Notes: a model not told the origin generated them from the sequence alone. Positions 43,637-54,227 are shown, numbered from the stretch's first letter. The stretch is 64,000 bases of DNA from Muribaculaceae bacterium (GCA_017409345.1 JAFQSX010000031.1:21895-85894); one strand, 5' to 3'. Translations and numbers: made by a program.

Positions 43637-44986
43637 TTAGTGATTCATTGATTTTACGATTGACTTAAATTGCTCGCCACGATCTTCATAACTTTTAAAT
43701 AAATCAAAACTTGCACAGCAAGGTGAAAGCAATACAGTGTCGCCTTTTTGAGCAATACGAGTACATTCTTTCACGGCATCTTCTATAGAGTGTGTGTCAC
43801 TTATGATATCAACTTTGTCGGTAAAAAAGTCAAGAAGTTTTGTGTTATCTTTCCCCATGCACACAATTGCTTTGACTTTTTCCTTTACTAGTGGTGCGAT
43901 TTCGGAGTAGTCATTGCCTTTGTCTTTCCCACCAAGAATGAGAATTGTGTTTTTGGGAACACTTTCAAGCGCATACCAACAAGAATTGACATTTGTGGCT
44001 TTTGAGTCGTTGATATATCTCACTCCGTCAATAGTGTCAACATATTCAAGACGGTGTTCAACGCCTTCAAAATTGGATAGTGCGCGACGGATATCTTCTT
44101 TTTTAACATCAAGCAAACAAGCCGAAAGCCCGGCCGCCATTGAGTTATATAGATTGTGCAACCCGCTCAAGGCCAAGTCGGCACGAGGCATATTGAGAGT
44201 GGAGTTAGGGGCATTGATGATAAGATTGTTTTCAGCATCAGTATATGCTTTAGAATTTTCTTCTTTCTCTTCTGAGAATGGGAAAAGTTGAGCCTCGGTC
44301 TCAATTCTTTTCAATTGAGCCTCAATGATAGGGTCTCCTTTCCAGAAAATGAATGCATCATTTGATGTTAGATTTTGGAGTATGCGAAATTTTGCATTTA
44401 CATAGTTTTGCATCTCATAATCATATCGGTCGAGATGATCTGGAGTGATATTCATTATCACGGCAATGTTGGCCTTGAAATCATACATGTTTTCAAGTTG
44501 AAAACTACTCAATTCCACAACATATACATCATGTTGCTCATGAGCCACTTGTAACGCCAAACTATGTCCTACATTTCCGGCAAGACCTACATTTATACCT
44601 GCATCTTTCAAAATGTGATAGGTGAGCATAGTAGTAGTCGTTTTCCCGTTACTACCGGTTATACACACCATTTTAGCATTGGTATATCGTCCGGCCAATT
44701 CAATCTCTGAAATGACAGGAATGTTTTTAGCCGCAATTTTCAGCATTAAAGGAGTGGTGGGAGGAATGCCCGGGCTTTTTACTACCTCATCGGCATCAAG
44801 AATCATCGTCTCGGTGTGAGTCCCTTCTTCCCATTGGATATGAGCCTCATCAAGGGCTTGCTTATATTTAGGAGCAATTTTGCCCATGTCCGAAAGGAAT
44901 ACATCCATTCCCTTCTCTTTGGCGAGAATAGCAGCCCCTACGCCGCTTTCGCCTCCACCCAATACTACTAATTTTTTTGTTTTCAT
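43637..44986 (-). CDS. murD: UDP-N-acetylmuramoyl-L-alanine--D-glutamate ligase (MurD)
   Basis: Adds D-Glu to UDP-MurNAc-L-Ala. The N-terminal domain has VVLGGGESGVGAAILA, the P-loop is TGSNGKTTTTML, and ELSSFQLENM and NITPDHLDRYD follow. The C-terminal domain shows GGKDKGNDYSE. At 449 residues it is normal. Its ATG overlaps the stop of mraY by one base. Confidence 0.97.
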   Translation of the reverse strand: MKTKKLVVLGGGESGVGAAILAKEKGMDVFLSDMGKIAPKYKQALDEAHIQWEEGTHTETMILDADEVVKSPGIPPTTPLMLKIAAKNIPVISEIELAGRYTNAKMVCITGSNGKTTTTMLTYHILKDAGINVGLAGNVGHSLALQVAHEQHDVYVVELSSFQLENMYDFKANIAVIMNITPDHLDRYDYEMQNYVNAKFRILQNLTSNDAFIFWKGDPIIEAQLKRIETEAQLFPFSEEKEENSKAYTDAENNLIINAPNSTLNMPRADLALSGLHNLYNSMAAGLSACLLDVKKEDIRRALSNFEGVEHRLEYVDTIDGVRYINDSKATNVNSCWYALESVPKNTILILGGKDKGNDYSEIAPLVKEKVKAIVCMGKDNTKLLDFFTDKVDIISDTHSIEDAVKECTRIAQKGDTVLLSPCCASFDLFKSYEDRGEQFKSIVKSMNH

Positions 44987-46251
44987 TATCTTATCTTCAA
45001 TGTCACAAATGTTATTACTGCAAGAAGTATGGCAATAATCCAGAATCGGATTACAATTTTAGACTCGGGTACGGCATTATAAGGTCGTTGGATCAATGCT
45101 TTAATGCCACTATTGCCCGGTTTCTGGAAGTGATGATGAATAGGTGTCATCTTAAAAATACGCTTCCCTTCTCCTGTTAATTTGCGTGATAATTTGAAGT
45201 AGCCGGTTTGTATAACGACCGATAGATCTTCAAAATAGAACAGTGCACAGAGGATGGGGAGAAGTAATTCTTTGTGGATGATGATTGCACACACGGCAAT
45301 AATGCCACCTATTGTGAGGCTTCCTGTATCGCCCATAAACACTTGAGCGGGGAACGCATTATACCATAAGAATCCAATGAGGGCACCTATAAAAGCAGCC
45401 ATAAACACAACTAATTCTCCACTGCCGGGTAGATACATAATGTTGAGGTATGATGAATATATCACATTACCTCCCAAGTAGGCAATAATGGCTAATGCAA
45501 CGGCTGCAATAGCCGAGGTGCCTGTGGCCAGACCATCCAACCCATCGGTAAGGTTTGCCCCGTTTGAAGTTGCAGTTACCATAAAAATGGTAACGAAAAT
45601 AAATAATATCCAAGCAGCAGGAGTTGCCCAATCACCCATCCATTGAGTAACCCATTCATAGTCAAGGTTATTGTTTTTGAAGAATGGCATTGTTGTTTGT
45701 AAATCTTTAACCTCTTGCTTCTCATACACCACATCAACAACTTCTACATTATCAACATCTTTAACTTCATGATTTAGACGCATTGTCATATCGGGACTGA
45801 AATACATTGTTAGCCCAACAATAAGCCCAAGCCCAACTTGTCCGGCAATTTTAAATTTACCTTTCAATCCATCCTTGTCTTTACGAGCAACCTTAATATA
45901 GTCGTCAAGAAATCCAAGAGTGCCTAACCATATCGTTGACCCAATCATTAATAACATATATATGTTGCTTAAATTTCCTACCAATAGACAAGGAATGATA
46001 GTTGCAATAATAATGATTATGCCTCCCATGGTAGGGGTCCCGGTTTTATTCATTTGTCCCTCAAGACCAAGATCGCGAATAATTTCGCCTATTTGCATTT
46101 TTTGCAATCTTTCAATTATTCTCTTACCGATAAAAATAGTAATAAGGAGTGATAACATGAATGCAACACCCGAACGGAAAGTAAAGTAACTCATTAATCG
46201 AGCACCCGGGAAATCAATGTCTTGTAGATAGTCAAATAAATAATACAACAT
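44986..46251 (-). CDS. mraY: Phospho-N-acetylmuramoyl-pentapeptide transferase (MraY)
   Basis: An integral membrane enzyme making lipid I from UDP-MurNAc-pentapeptide and undecaprenyl phosphate. Conserved blocks are TPTMGGIIII, GFLDDYIKVARKD, NLTDGLDGLATG and FMGDTGSLTIGG, with the C-terminal MTPIHHHFQ. Length 421 exceeds the usual 360 because of a hydrophilic insert of about 50 residues (about 165-215), a feature of Bacteroidota MraY. It is 11 bases downstream of murE. Confidence 0.97.
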   Translation of the reverse strand: MLYYLFDYLQDIDFPGARLMSYFTFRSGVAFMLSLLITIFIGKRIIERLQKMQIGEIIRDLGLEGQMNKTGTPTMGGIIIIIATIIPCLLVGNLSNIYMLLMIGSTIWLGTLGFLDDYIKVARKDKDGLKGKFKIAGQVGLGLIVGLTMYFSPDMTMRLNHEVKDVDNVEVVDVVYEKQEVKDLQTTMPFFKNNNLDYEWVTQWMGDWATPAAWILFIFVTIFMVTATSNGANLTDGLDGLATGTSAIAAVALAIIAYLGGNVIYSSYLNIMYLPGSGELVVFMAAFIGALIGFLWYNAFPAQVFMGDTGSLTIGGIIAVCAIIIHKELLLPILCALFYFEDLSVVIQTGYFKLSRKLTGEGKRIFKMTPIHHHFQKPGNSGIKALIQRPYNAVPESKIVIRFWIIAILLAVITFVTLKIR

Positions 46252-46262
46252 ATGTCTAAAAA

Positions 46263-47726
46263 TTATTTTTGTTCAAGTTTAAAAATTTCAGCCACCACTT
46301 CTCGGTCATCAAAGTGATATTTTACACCTTTGATTTCTTGATAATCTTCATGACCTTTGCCGGCAATGAGAATCACATCGCCTTTTTGGGCAAGAGATGC
46401 CGCCGTGCGAATGGCTTCACGACGATCTGAAATGCTTAAAGTTTTGGCTTTCCCTTCGTCGTTGAGGCCAGCCTCCATGTCGTGAAGGATATCGGCAGGT
46501 TCCTCATCTCGAGGATTGTCCGAGGTGAGAATTACTCTTTCACTACGAGCGGCAGCCTCTTTTGCCATAATAGGGCGTTTACCCTTATCGCGATTTCCTC
46601 CGGCGCCTACTACTGTAATTATATTTCCATTATTGCCTATCACATCACGAATGGCATTTAATACATTTACAACTGCATCGGGAGTGTGTGCATAGTCAAC
46701 GATCGCGGTGTATCCTTTGGGTGAGTGGAAGGCTTGGAAGCGTCCTGCAACCGGAACCAAACGGCTCATTGCAACTAATACATCATCGGAATCCCATCCC
46801 AGTAATATTGAAGTAGCATAAACGGCTGTAAGGTTGTAGGCATTAAAACGCCCGGTAAATAATACTTCAACTTCTTTAGAGTTAAAGGTCATCAAAGTAC
46901 CATCAAGACGACTTTCAATAACTCGTCCCATGAAATCGGCTTGTGAACGTAAAGAATATCTTTTTTTTGTGGCTTTAGTGTTTTGAAGCATTACTTCTCC
47001 CACTTTATCGTCAATGTTGGTCAATGCAAATGCATCTTCGGGCAACGCATCAAAAAACATTTTTTTTGCTTCAAGATAAGCATCTACTGTTTTGTGGTAA
47101 TCAAGGTGATCGCGAGTGAGATTAGAGAAGATTCCTCCCACAAATCTCAATCCGGCAATGCGATGTTGATGAGCCGCATGCGAACTCACTTCCATCACAG
47201 CATATTCACAACCGGCATCGACCATTCGTGCCAATAACGCATTTAGACTCAATGGGTCGGGAGTTGTGTGTGTAGCGGGAACGGCTTCATTGTCAATATA
47301 GTTGCATACTGTTGATAGCAATCCTGTTTTATGCCCAAGAAATCGTGCCATTTCGTAAATGAGGGTTGCTGTGGTTGTTTTACCGTTTGTCCCTGTAACC
47401 CCTACGAGTTTTAATTTTTGAGAAGGATTGTCCCACCATTGTGAGGCTAGTTTGCCTAAAGCAATAGCCGAATTGTTGACGCGTATATATGTCACATTGC
47501 TATCAATAGATTGAGGTAACTCTTCGCACACTATTGCAGCCAATCCTTTGCCTAGGAGTTGTGGAATATATTGATGTCCATCAACATTAACACCTCTGAC
47601 GGCAACAAATAACATGTCTTTGGATGCTATGCGCGAGTCACTTACAATCTCGCTGATTTCGCGGTTGATATCACCTACGATTTCAACTACATCAATTGAT
47701 TTTAGCAATTGTGATAATTGTTTCAT
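46263..47726 (-). CDS. murE: UDP-MurNAc-tripeptide ligase (MurE)
   Basis: Adds the third residue, probably meso-diaminopimelate, to UDP-MurNAc-dipeptide. Seen are the N-terminal [18 protein letters not shown]-loop [39 protein letters not shown], and the substrate-specifying motif [13 protein letters not shown] is the form linked to diaminopimelate rather than lysine. Length 487 is normal. It lies 13 bases after the PBP gene. Confidence 0.97.
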   Translation of the reverse strand: MKQLSQLLKSIDVVEIVGDINREISEIVSDSRIASKDMLFVAVRGVNVDGHQYIPQLLGKGLAAIVCEELPQSIDSNVTYIRVNNSAIALGKLASQWWDNPSQKLKLVGVTGTNGKTTTATLIYEMARFLGHKTGLLSTVCNYIDNEAVPATHTTPDPLSLNALLARMVDAGCEYAVMEVSSHAAHQHRIAGLRFVGGIFSNLTRDHLDYHKTVDAYLEAKKMFFDALPEDAFALTNIDDKVGEVMLQNTKATKKRYSLRSQADFMGRVIESRLDGTLMTFNSKEVEVLFTGRFNAYNLTAVYATSILLGWDSDDVLVAMSRLVPVAGRFQAFHSPKGYTAIVDYAHTPDAVVNVLNAIRDVIGNNGNIITVVGAGGNRDKGKRPIMAKEAAARSERVILTSDNPRDEEPADILHDMEAGLNDEGKAKTLSISDRREAIRTAASLAQKGDVILIAGKGHEDYQEIKGVKYHFDDREVVAEIFKLEQK

Positions 47727-47739
47727 ATTTATTGATAGT

Positions 47740-49899
47740 CTATATATGAGATAATTTTAATTTAATTTTTTCGTCTTTTGTGACAGAAGTTCCGGCAGCG
47801 GGTAATTGTGAAACGACATGACCCACTCCATCAAATTCAACATTGTATCCGGCTCTTTCCAATGTAGCAATTGCATCGCGTAGCCCCATACCCACAACCG
47901 ATGGCACACCCGAAGAATGAGGTTTTGTTGTGTAATGGTTTATACTTCCTATATTTAAACCGTTTTTGATGTTGTCGTATTTTGTTTCTGCATTTGTTGC
48001 ATACATGATAGGACGGGTTGCAGTCCCTTTTTGAGTAGTGAAATCACTGCTATTGTCAAGCATTCCTCGTGAATACATTTTCAATGCAATTTCTCTTAAT
48101 GTAACACCACTTGATGCTGCTGCACCTACGCCATTTTTTGGATGGAATACCATTACAAAGCAAGAGTACTTGGGCTTGTCGGCTGGGAAAAAGCCACAGA
48201 AAGAAAGGCGTTTTCGCGTTTTATCATAAGTGCCGGGTTTGCCTTCGGGTAGAGGGCGACCATATCGGTCTTTGGTTATCACTTCTCCGGTTTTTTTGTT
48301 TACACGAGGTTTTTCGATTACTGAAAAACAGGTGCCTGTCTTTCCGGCAATGTCAACATATTTGTTGTCTTTACCCACGATTTTAGCAGTGCCGTATTCT
48401 CCTGAAACAACGCGTTTTAGCATTTTGCGCAATATGTCGGCATTTTCTTCACTACATATTCTTTCGCGAATGTAAGATACCGGTATGATTGAATCAATAT
48501 CTTCTCGTGATATTTCTGAAACAAATCGAGGACGCACATATTTACCACCATTAGCAATTGCATTATAAATCGATAAAGTGTAAATAGGAGGTATCTCAGT
48601 TGCATAACCATAAGACATGCGTGATGCATCAATATAATCCCAGTTTGAAGACCCTAAATCGCGAATGCGAGGGGTGCGTTCTCCGGCAATGTGTAGGTTC
48701 ATTGGCTCAAAGAACCCTATTTCTTTAAGACATTCCTTAAATTGTTGAGGATATTCAAGATGAGGCATTATTGTTTTGGTCATACCGATGTTTGAGGAAC
48801 GTTCAATAACTTCCCACACTGGCATTGATTTTACGGGCAAACAATCAAAAATGGCCGGACCATTGGCATATTTATATCCATTTCCGGTGGTGAGAGTGGT
48901 ATTGGGAGTAACCCAACCTTTCTCAAGTGCGATGAGCATTGAAATGGGTTTCATAACCGATCCGGGTTCAAACCCTACAACCGCGCGGTTGCTACCTTCT
49001 ATATAATTGTTGAAGTCGGCGGTATCCATCTCAAGATTAGCAATGGCTTTAATGTCGCCGGTCTCAACTTCCATTAATATTGCAACACCCCAATCGGCAT
49101 GCGTGCTTAAAAGCACTTTGTTGAGCTCATTCTCCACAATATCTTGCATATTGATATCAATGGTAGTTTTGATGTTATAACCATTTGTGGGAGGAACTTC
49201 GGTCCAATTGATGGTGTTAATCGTTACGGGTACAACTTTAGCCCAACCCACTTGACCATATAACAATGAGTCAAGATCGCATTCAAGTCCCCAAACACCA
49301 TGGCGTTCGCCTGTGCTTTTGATTTCTCCAACGACACCGATGCTTCGTGATGCCATTTCTCCATAAGGATTTTTCCGTTTTTCGCGCGATTCAAGCACTA
49401 TCCCACACTTGTTTTTATTTGGGAAGTTGAAAAATGGGAATGTTCGAAGCTTTAGATATTCGGTATATGTAATATTTGATAATAACGTATAACTTCTTGG
49501 CCGTTTATTTGCTTCTTTAGCCAATGGAGCCATGAGATATTCAGTCCATTCTTTCTTTGTTTTGAAACGGTCAAAATGTGCAAGAAGGCTATCAACGTAT
49601 TTAGGCATTGAGTCAACATATTCTTTTTCCTTAAATTGTTCGCTACGATAGTCGATGCGCACAGTATAGGTTGTAACATTGGTTGCCAATACACTACCAT
49701 CGCAAGCAAGGATATCACCTCGTTTGGGATATATTACTTTACGTTGTTTTAGAATCGAATCGGCTTTCTCGTTCCAATGCTCTTTGTTTGTGATTGTAGT
49801 GTCAATAACTTCGCCGATGATAGCTCCGGAAAAAATCAATATGCATGCTGCAATCAATGCATATCTGAAGATGATTTGTGCTTTGAATGTTTTTTTCAT
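47740..49899 (-). CDS. ftsI: Class B penicillin-binding protein with a C-terminal PASTA domain (FtsI type)
   Basis: A transpeptidase for septal peptidoglycan. One membrane anchor (about 10-30) leads to the PBP dimer domain and the catalytic domain with SVMK (S314, K317), SSN (368-370) and KTGT (520-523). A single PASTA domain ends the protein (about 657-719, with [13 protein letters not shown]). The 719-residue length and PASTA tail fit the SpoVD-like FtsI of Bacteroidota. Its start overlaps the end of the ftsL-like gene by four bases. Confidence 0.95.
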   Translation of the reverse strand: MKKTFKAQIIFRYALIAACILIFSGAIIGEVIDTTITNKEHWNEKADSILKQRKVIYPKRGDILACDGSVLATNVTTYTVRIDYRSEQFKEKEYVDSMPKYVDSLLAHFDRFKTKKEWTEYLMAPLAKEANKRPRSYTLLSNITYTEYLKLRTFPFFNFPNKNKCGIVLESREKRKNPYGEMASRSIGVVGEIKSTGERHGVWGLECDLDSLLYGQVGWAKVVPVTINTINWTEVPPTNGYNIKTTIDINMQDIVENELNKVLLSTHADWGVAILMEVETGDIKAIANLEMDTADFNNYIEGSNRAVVGFEPGSVMKPISMLIALEKGWVTPNTTLTTGNGYKYANGPAIFDCLPVKSMPVWEVIERSSNIGMTKTIMPHLEYPQQFKECLKEIGFFEPMNLHIAGERTPRIRDLGSSNWDYIDASRMSYGYATEIPPIYTLSIYNAIANGGKYVRPRFVSEISREDIDSIIPVSYIRERICSEENADILRKMLKRVVSGEYGTAKIVGKDNKYVDIAGKTGTCFSVIEKPRVNKKTGEVITKDRYGRPLPEGKPGTYDKTRKRLSFCGFFPADKPKYSCFVMVFHPKNGVGAAASSGVTLREIALKMYSRGMLDNSSDFTTQKGTATRPIMYATNAETKYDNIKNGLNIGSINHYTTKPHSSGVPSVVGMGLRDAIATLERAGYNVEFDGVGHVVSQLPAAGTSVTKDEKIKLKLSHI

Positions 49900-50246
49900 T
49901 TTGAATAAGATATTTTAAAAGGAGGTTGTTCTTGTTTGTGTAGATCTAATTTGAGAGAGTCTACCAAATCTTGCATTGCCGATTCGCGAATTCTACCCAT
50001 ATAGATGCTTCGCTCCGAAATGCTTTGGTTTTTTACGATTTCAAGTTCTTTCTTTAATTTATCAATTTCAAGCATTCGTGATTGACACTGATATTTGTTA
50101 GAAATATAAATCAAAATCATAATCACGCACACGAGGATTTTGAGCCAATGGCGAGCAAAAAAATCAATGGTCAATAATTGCCCATGAATCACGCGCCAAA
50201 ACCAATTTTTCTTTTCTTTCGGTGTTTTTGTCGTTTCTGATGCCAT
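49896..50246 (-). CDS. FtsL-like small division protein
   Basis: A 116-residue bitopic protein: a short cytoplasmic N-terminus rich in Lys and Thr, a membrane helix at about 33-48 (LKILVCVIMILIYI), then a predicted coiled coil (RMLEIDKLKKELEIVKN). This topology, size and position between rsmH and the PBP gene are those of FtsL. Primary sequence of FtsL is poorly conserved, so the call rests on topology and place. It overlaps the PBP gene by four bases and is 13 bases from rsmH. Confidence 0.85.
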   Translation of the reverse strand: MASETTKTPKEKKNWFWRVIHGQLLTIDFFARHWLKILVCVIMILIYISNKYQCQSRMLEIDKLKKELEIVKNQSISERSIYMGRIRESAMQDLVDSLKLDLHKQEQPPFKISYSK

Positions 50247-50259
50247 AAAGTGTGTTTTA

Positions 50260-51174
50260 TTAGGGTTGTAATTTTTGTGCGATTCTCAATTTTGCGCTTC
50301 GTGAGCGTGGATTTCGTTCAATTTCTTCATCCGAAGGAACGATTGGTTTTGAAGTGAGTAACTTAAATGGGGACAAGTTGCGTCCAAAAAAGTCTTTTTC
50401 CATTTCTCCAGTCAAATTCCCTGAGCGCATAAAGTTTTTAACCAATCGGTCTTCTAATGAATGGTAGGTGATGATTACCAATCGACCACCGGGTTTTAAT
50501 GCATTAAGCGATTGTTGTAGGAATTTTTTTAATACATTTATTTCTCCATTTACCTCTATGCGTAATGCTTGAAAGAGCATAGCGAGTTCTTTCTTCTCTT
50601 GTCGAGGATTGATTAAGGGTTTGGTAACCTCAAGAAGACGTTCAATAGTGTCAATTGGCGATATATTGCGAGCTTTGACAATCGCGGATGCTATTTTTCG
50701 CGCGCTTTTTAATTCGCCATAAAGATAAAATATATTGGCAAGTTGCTCTTCGTTATAGTTGGCCAATATCCATGCGGCAGTTTGTTTGGCTTTTTGATTC
50801 ATTCGCATATCTAATGGACCCTCAAAACGGAATGAGAATCCACGGTCTTTGTCATCAAAATGATGAAATGATACGCCTAAATCGGCCAATATGCCATCGA
50901 CTCCGTCAACATTGTAGTATCGAAGAAAATTTGAGAGGAAACGGAAGTTACTATATACAATCGTAAATCGAGGGTCTTCAAATGCTCGTTTTACTGCATC
51001 TTCGTCTTGGTCAAACGAATAAAGGTGTCCGTTGCTATCTAATTGCTCTACAATGGCTCGCGAATGCCCACCACCACCAAAGGTTGCATCAACATATATG
51101 CCATTAGATTTAATATCTAATGCGTCTAAAGTTTCGGGCAATAATGCCGGTATGTGATACACTTGTTCAGACAT
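50260..51174 (-). CDS. rsmH: 16S rRNA (cytosine(1402)-N4)-methyltransferase
   Basis: Methylates C1402 of 16S rRNA with SAM. The SAM-binding loop is VDATFGGGGHSRAI near the N-terminus, then DGILADLGVSFHHFD and FSFRFEGPLDMRMN. The C-terminus ends with ERNPRSRSAKLRIAQ. Length 304 is normal. It is the first gene of the dcw operon here; mraZ, usual in first place, is missing. Upstream, a weak -7-like TAACTTTA is seen near 51233-51245. Confidence 0.96.
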   Translation of the reverse strand: MSEQVYHIPALLPETLDALDIKSNGIYVDATFGGGGHSRAIVEQLDSNGHLYSFDQDEDAVKRAFEDPRFTIVYSNFRFLSNFLRYYNVDGVDGILADLGVSFHHFDDKDRGFSFRFEGPLDMRMNQKAKQTAAWILANYNEEQLANIFYLYGELKSARKIASAIVKARNISPIDTIERLLEVTKPLINPRQEKKELAMLFQALRIEVNGEINVLKKFLQQSLNALKPGGRLVIITYHSLEDRLVKNFMRSGNLTGEMEKDFFGRNLSPFKLLTSKPIVPSDEEIERNPRSRSAKLRIAQKLQP

Positions 51175-51350
51175 TGTGTGATAGTGACTTTTAATATTTT
51201 AGGTAGGAGTTATTGACTTTTTCTAAATTAGGTTGTAAAGTTACAAAAATTTATTTACAATTTACATATTCAAATTTTGTAATATGCACAATTATTTCGA
51301 AAAAGTTATCAACATTTTTCATAAGTTACTAATTTATAGAAAAATAAAAA

Positions 51351-51378
51351 TAAACGTCGAAAATGCTTTCGACGTTTA
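51351..51378 (-). terminator. Terminator after the sirtuin gene
   Basis: TAAACGTCGAAA pairs with TTTCGACGTTTA over a 4-base loop; on the minus strand a T-rich run follows. It separates the sirtuin gene from the dcw operon. Confidence 0.85.
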
Positions 51379-51399
51379 CATTTGCAAATTTGTGGATAT

Positions 51400-52092
51400 T
51401 TAACATTTAGCCTCTAAAATCTCTTTTAATTTTCTTACTCCTTGAGTAGCTGGCATGGCTATTACCTCGACTCCCGGAGGCACTTGTGCCGGTTTTAAAT
51501 CGATGTAATATACCGGAACTCCCGGACGTACATATCTTAACAATCCGGCGGCAGGATAAACATTCAAAGAAGTCCCTATAACAACAAATATATCAGCCTC
51601 TTGTACTAAATCAATAGCGGGCTCGATGTTGGGGACGGCTTCTTGAAAAAATACAATGTGAGGTCGCACTGCATCGCCATATTTATCGCGAGTATCAACC
51701 GACGTTTCGATATTATCGGGTGTTAGTTCATATACTCGCGATTCAACTTTCATTGACCTGATTTTCATTAGTTCGCCATGAAGATGTAACACATGGCTAC
51801 TGCCTGCACGTTCATGTAAATCGTCAACATTCTGAGTGATTACTCTCACATCAAATTGTTGTTCTAATTCGACGAGAGTGCGGTGTGCATCATTTGGTTC
51901 TACTTCTAATAGTTGTTTGCGTCGAGCATTATAAAATTCATGGATTAAAGCCGGATTGCGAGCAAATCCTTCGGCACTTGCCACTTCCATTACAGGGTAT
52001 TTTTCCCATAGACCATCAGCGTCGCGAAAAGTTGAAATCCCACTTTCGGCACTTATCCCTGCTCCGGTTGATATGACTAATTTCTTTTTCAT
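51400..52092 (-). CDS. NAD-dependent protein deacylase (sirtuin, CobB type, no zinc cysteines)
   Basis: A 230-residue sirtuin, which removes acyl groups from lysines using NAD. It has the NAD-binding motif GAGISAESGISTFRD, TQNVDDLHERAG, the catalytic His in HLHGE, and GTSLNVYPAAG. The pair Y and R in FYNARRKQL matches the YXXR motif of SIRT5-like enzymes that prefer succinyl or malonyl groups. The usual four zinc cysteines are absent; the only Cys is the last residue. It is monocistronic, with a promoter at about 52127-52158. Confidence 0.9.
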   Translation of the reverse strand: MKKKLVISTGAGISAESGISTFRDADGLWEKYPVMEVASAEGFARNPALIHEFYNARRKQLLEVEPNDAHRTLVELEQQFDVRVITQNVDDLHERAGSSHVLHLHGELMKIRSMKVESRVYELTPDNIETSVDTRDKYGDAVRPHIVFFQEAVPNIEPAIDLVQEADIFVVIGTSLNVYPAAGLLRYVRPGVPVYYIDLKPAQVPPGVEVIAMPATQGVRKLKEILEAKC

Positions 52093-52126
52093 AATTATTA
52101 GGTTGCTTTTCGTGATTAATCGTTTT

Positions 52127-52158
52127 CAAAAATAAAACTTTTCTAACTAATTAGCAAG
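52127..52158 (-). promoter_or_regulatory. Promoter of the sirtuin gene
   Basis: TATTTTTG on the minus strand (52127-52134) lies 20 bp from CTTG (52155-52158), close to the Bacteroidota consensus. Confidence 0.5.
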
Positions 52159-52186
52159 AATTTTCGCTAAATTCAGAAAGTTTGAT

Positions 52187-52194
52187 TAATTTTG
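52187..52194 (+). promoter_or_regulatory. -7 box of the gldE-gldD unit
   Basis: TAATTTTG matches TAnnTTTG, 54 bases upstream of the probable TTG start. The nearest -33 candidate (TTTT, 52161-52164) is 22 bp away. Confidence 0.5.
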
Positions 52195-52247
52195 CAAAAT
52201 CAAATAGCAATGATGCTATTTTATTGTTTAACTAATATCAATTAATC

Positions 52248-53573
52248 TTGGATATAGACCCCTTACCAGCCACTGCCATGCTGGCTCAATTAAGTGCTGT
52301 AGAATTTGGAATACCGGAAATAATAGCACTATCATTAGCGGCATTGGCTCTTCTCGTTTCAGGTTTTATTTCAGGTAGTGAAATAGCCTTCTTCTCTTTA
52401 ACACAGTCACAACTCGAAGAAATCGAGGACACGCCTAAAGGCATTGCCATTCGTAAACTTTTATCCAATCCAGAGAGATTATTGGCTACAATATTGATTG
52501 CCAATAACGCTGTAAATGTGTCAATAGTCATTTTGTGTAACTTCGCATTGGGACCCATATTTGAAAATATGTCACCGGTGTTAAGTTTTATTTTGCAAAC
52601 TGTTATTCTCACTTTTCTTATCCTTCTTTTTGGCGAAATTCTTCCTAAACTTTATGCTAAAAACAATGAATTGAAATGGGCAAAATTTGCATTGGGAGGT
52701 ATATCTTTCTTTACAAAAATATTTAAGCCATTATCGTCGGTGCTAATGTGTAGTTCGGTGATTGTCAATAAGATTGTGACAAAAAAGACTCAAAATATTT
52801 CGGCCGATGAGTTGAGTCAGGCTCTTGAAATTACTGATGTGGCAGCCGATGAAGAGAAAGAGATGCTTGAAGGGATATTGAAATTTGGGGATAAAACAGT
52901 AGAGGAAATAATGACTCCTCGTGTAGATATTACCGATATTGATGTCGATTCAACATTTGATGAAGTGATGGAGATTGTAATATCAAGCGGGTATTCTCGT
53001 CTTCCGGTATATGAAGAGACTCAAGACAATATTAAAGGGGTGTTATATAGCCGAGACCTCCTTCCTTATATAGGTAAAAATGTGGAAGATTTTGAGTGGC
53101 AAACACTTATTCGTGAGCCGTATTTTGTGCCTGAATCACGAATGATTGATGATCTGCTCGAAGATTTCCGTAAACTAAAGATTCATTTGGCAATTGTAGT
53201 CGATGAATATGGAGGAACACAGGGTATTGTTACTCTTGAAGATGTGCTTGAAGAAATTGTTGGAGATATCAATGATGAATATGATGAGGAAGAAGTGAAT
53301 TATCAACGTCTTCCCGATGACACATTTATATTTGATGGAAAAACATTGCTCACAGACTTCTTTAAGATAACCGAACTTAATGAGGAGGATTATGCTGAAA
53401 TTACGGAAGATTCCGAAAGTTTGGCCGGAATGTTGCTTACTCTTAAAGGAGACTTCCCCAAGAAAAAGGAGCCACTCGTCTATGGTCGTTGCCGATTCCT
53501 TATTCTTGATATTAATCATCATCGCATCACAAGTGTCAGGGTGAAAGTAATGCCCGATAATCAAGTAGTTTAA
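52248..53573 (+). CDS. gldE: GldE: CNNM/CBS/CorC-domain membrane protein
   Basis: A 441-residue protein with an N-terminal CNNM (DUF21) membrane domain (about 20-190, containing SGSEIAFFSL and LLFGEILPKLYAK), a pair of CBS domains (EEIMTPRVDITDID and VVDEYGGTQGIVTLEDVLEEIVGDI) and a CorC_HlyC domain. Its coupling to gldD marks it as GldE, linked to gliding and T9SS in Bacteroidota. No in-frame ATG lies between the upstream stop and 52278; TTG at 52248 is probably the real start, giving LDIDP-, with ATG 52278 as alternative. Confidence 0.9.
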   Translation: MDIDPLPATAMLAQLSAVEFGIPEIIALSLAALALLVSGFISGSEIAFFSLTQSQLEEIEDTPKGIAIRKLLSNPERLLATILIANNAVNVSIVILCNFALGPIFENMSPVLSFILQTVILTFLILLFGEILPKLYAKNNELKWAKFALGGISFFTKIFKPLSSVLMCSSVIVNKIVTKKTQNISADELSQALEITDVAADEEKEMLEGILKFGDKTVEEIMTPRVDITDIDVDSTFDEVMEIVISSGYSRLPVYEETQDNIKGVLYSRDLLPYIGKNVEDFEWQTLIREPYFVPESRMIDDLLEDFRKLKIHLAIVVDEYGGTQGIVTLEDVLEEIVGDINDEYDEEEVNYQRLPDDTFIFDGKTLLTDFFKITELNEEDYAEITEDSESLAGMLLTLKGDFPKKKEPLVYGRCRFLILDINHHRITSVRVKVMPDNQVV

Positions 53574-53591
53574 GCGATTTATATTATAATA

Positions 53592-54227
53592 ATGAGTAAG
53601 GTGTCTCGTAAGCATAATACATTTACTGCTTTTGTGGCAATGCTTCCGGTGTGGCTTTTGGCTATTTTATGCGCCTCAGTCTTGTGTGATTGTAAAAATA
53701 ATTCGGCCGACACTCCTCGTCGCAAAGCATATCCTCGTATTGTTACACATGATTCTTCATTTGTTGCTGTGGCAAATGCCCCGTTGCATTTTGAAATAAG
53801 TGATATTGCACAAATAACGCTTGATACGGTTATTGCAAATGAAAAAAGAGAAGGAACGCGATGGTTGAATGTATTTTATAATCAATATAATGCAACTATT
53901 CATTGCACGTTTACTCCGGTAGATGATTCAACGATTGATGATATATTGGAAAATAGGAGTGAGCGAATGGCTTTAAATGCCGGCAACCACACATCAGAGT
54001 TGCTTGAGTTAACAAACGCAAATGGATTTGCCTCACAGATACTTGTTACTGAAGAAAGCAATACCACTCCATTGCAGTTTATATCTACCGATAATAAGAA
54101 ATGGGTAGTGTCGGGGGCTTTATATCTTAATGGCGAAAGCAAATCCAATGTTGATTCAATTCGTCCGGTAATAAATGTGATAAAACGTGACATTATTCAT
54201 ACTCTCAAAATGATAAATAAGCCATGA
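53592..54227 (+). CDS. gldD: GldD-like gliding motility lipoprotein
   Basis: A 211-residue lipoprotein: the signal ends at LCDC, with the Cys at about residue 34 as the lipidation candidate. A mature region follows with RRKAYPRIV, WLNVFYNQYNATIHCTF and TTPLQFISTD, matching the GldD family pattern. GldD is essential for gliding in Flavobacterium, and is kept in non-gliding Bacteroidales, probably in envelope or T9SS function. It starts 18 bases after gldE and overlaps the next gene by four bases. Confidence 0.88.
   Translation: MSKVSRKHNTFTAFVAMLPVWLLAILCASVLCDCKNNSADTPRRKAYPRIVTHDSSFVAVANAPLHFEISDIAQITLDTVIANEKREGTRWLNVFYNQYNATIHCTFTPVDDSTIDDILENRSERMALNAGNHTSELLELTNANGFASQILVTEESNTTPLQFISTDNKKWVVSGALYLNGESKSNVDSIRPVINVIKRDIIHTLKMINKP

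Noticed and set aside
51306-51400. Two DnaA-box-like 9-mers (TTATCAACA and TGTGGATAT) in the gap before rsmH
   Set aside because: Each has a mismatch to TTATCCACA, only two are present in very AT-rich DNA, and no dnaA gene or DNA-unwinding element is near; chance is likely.
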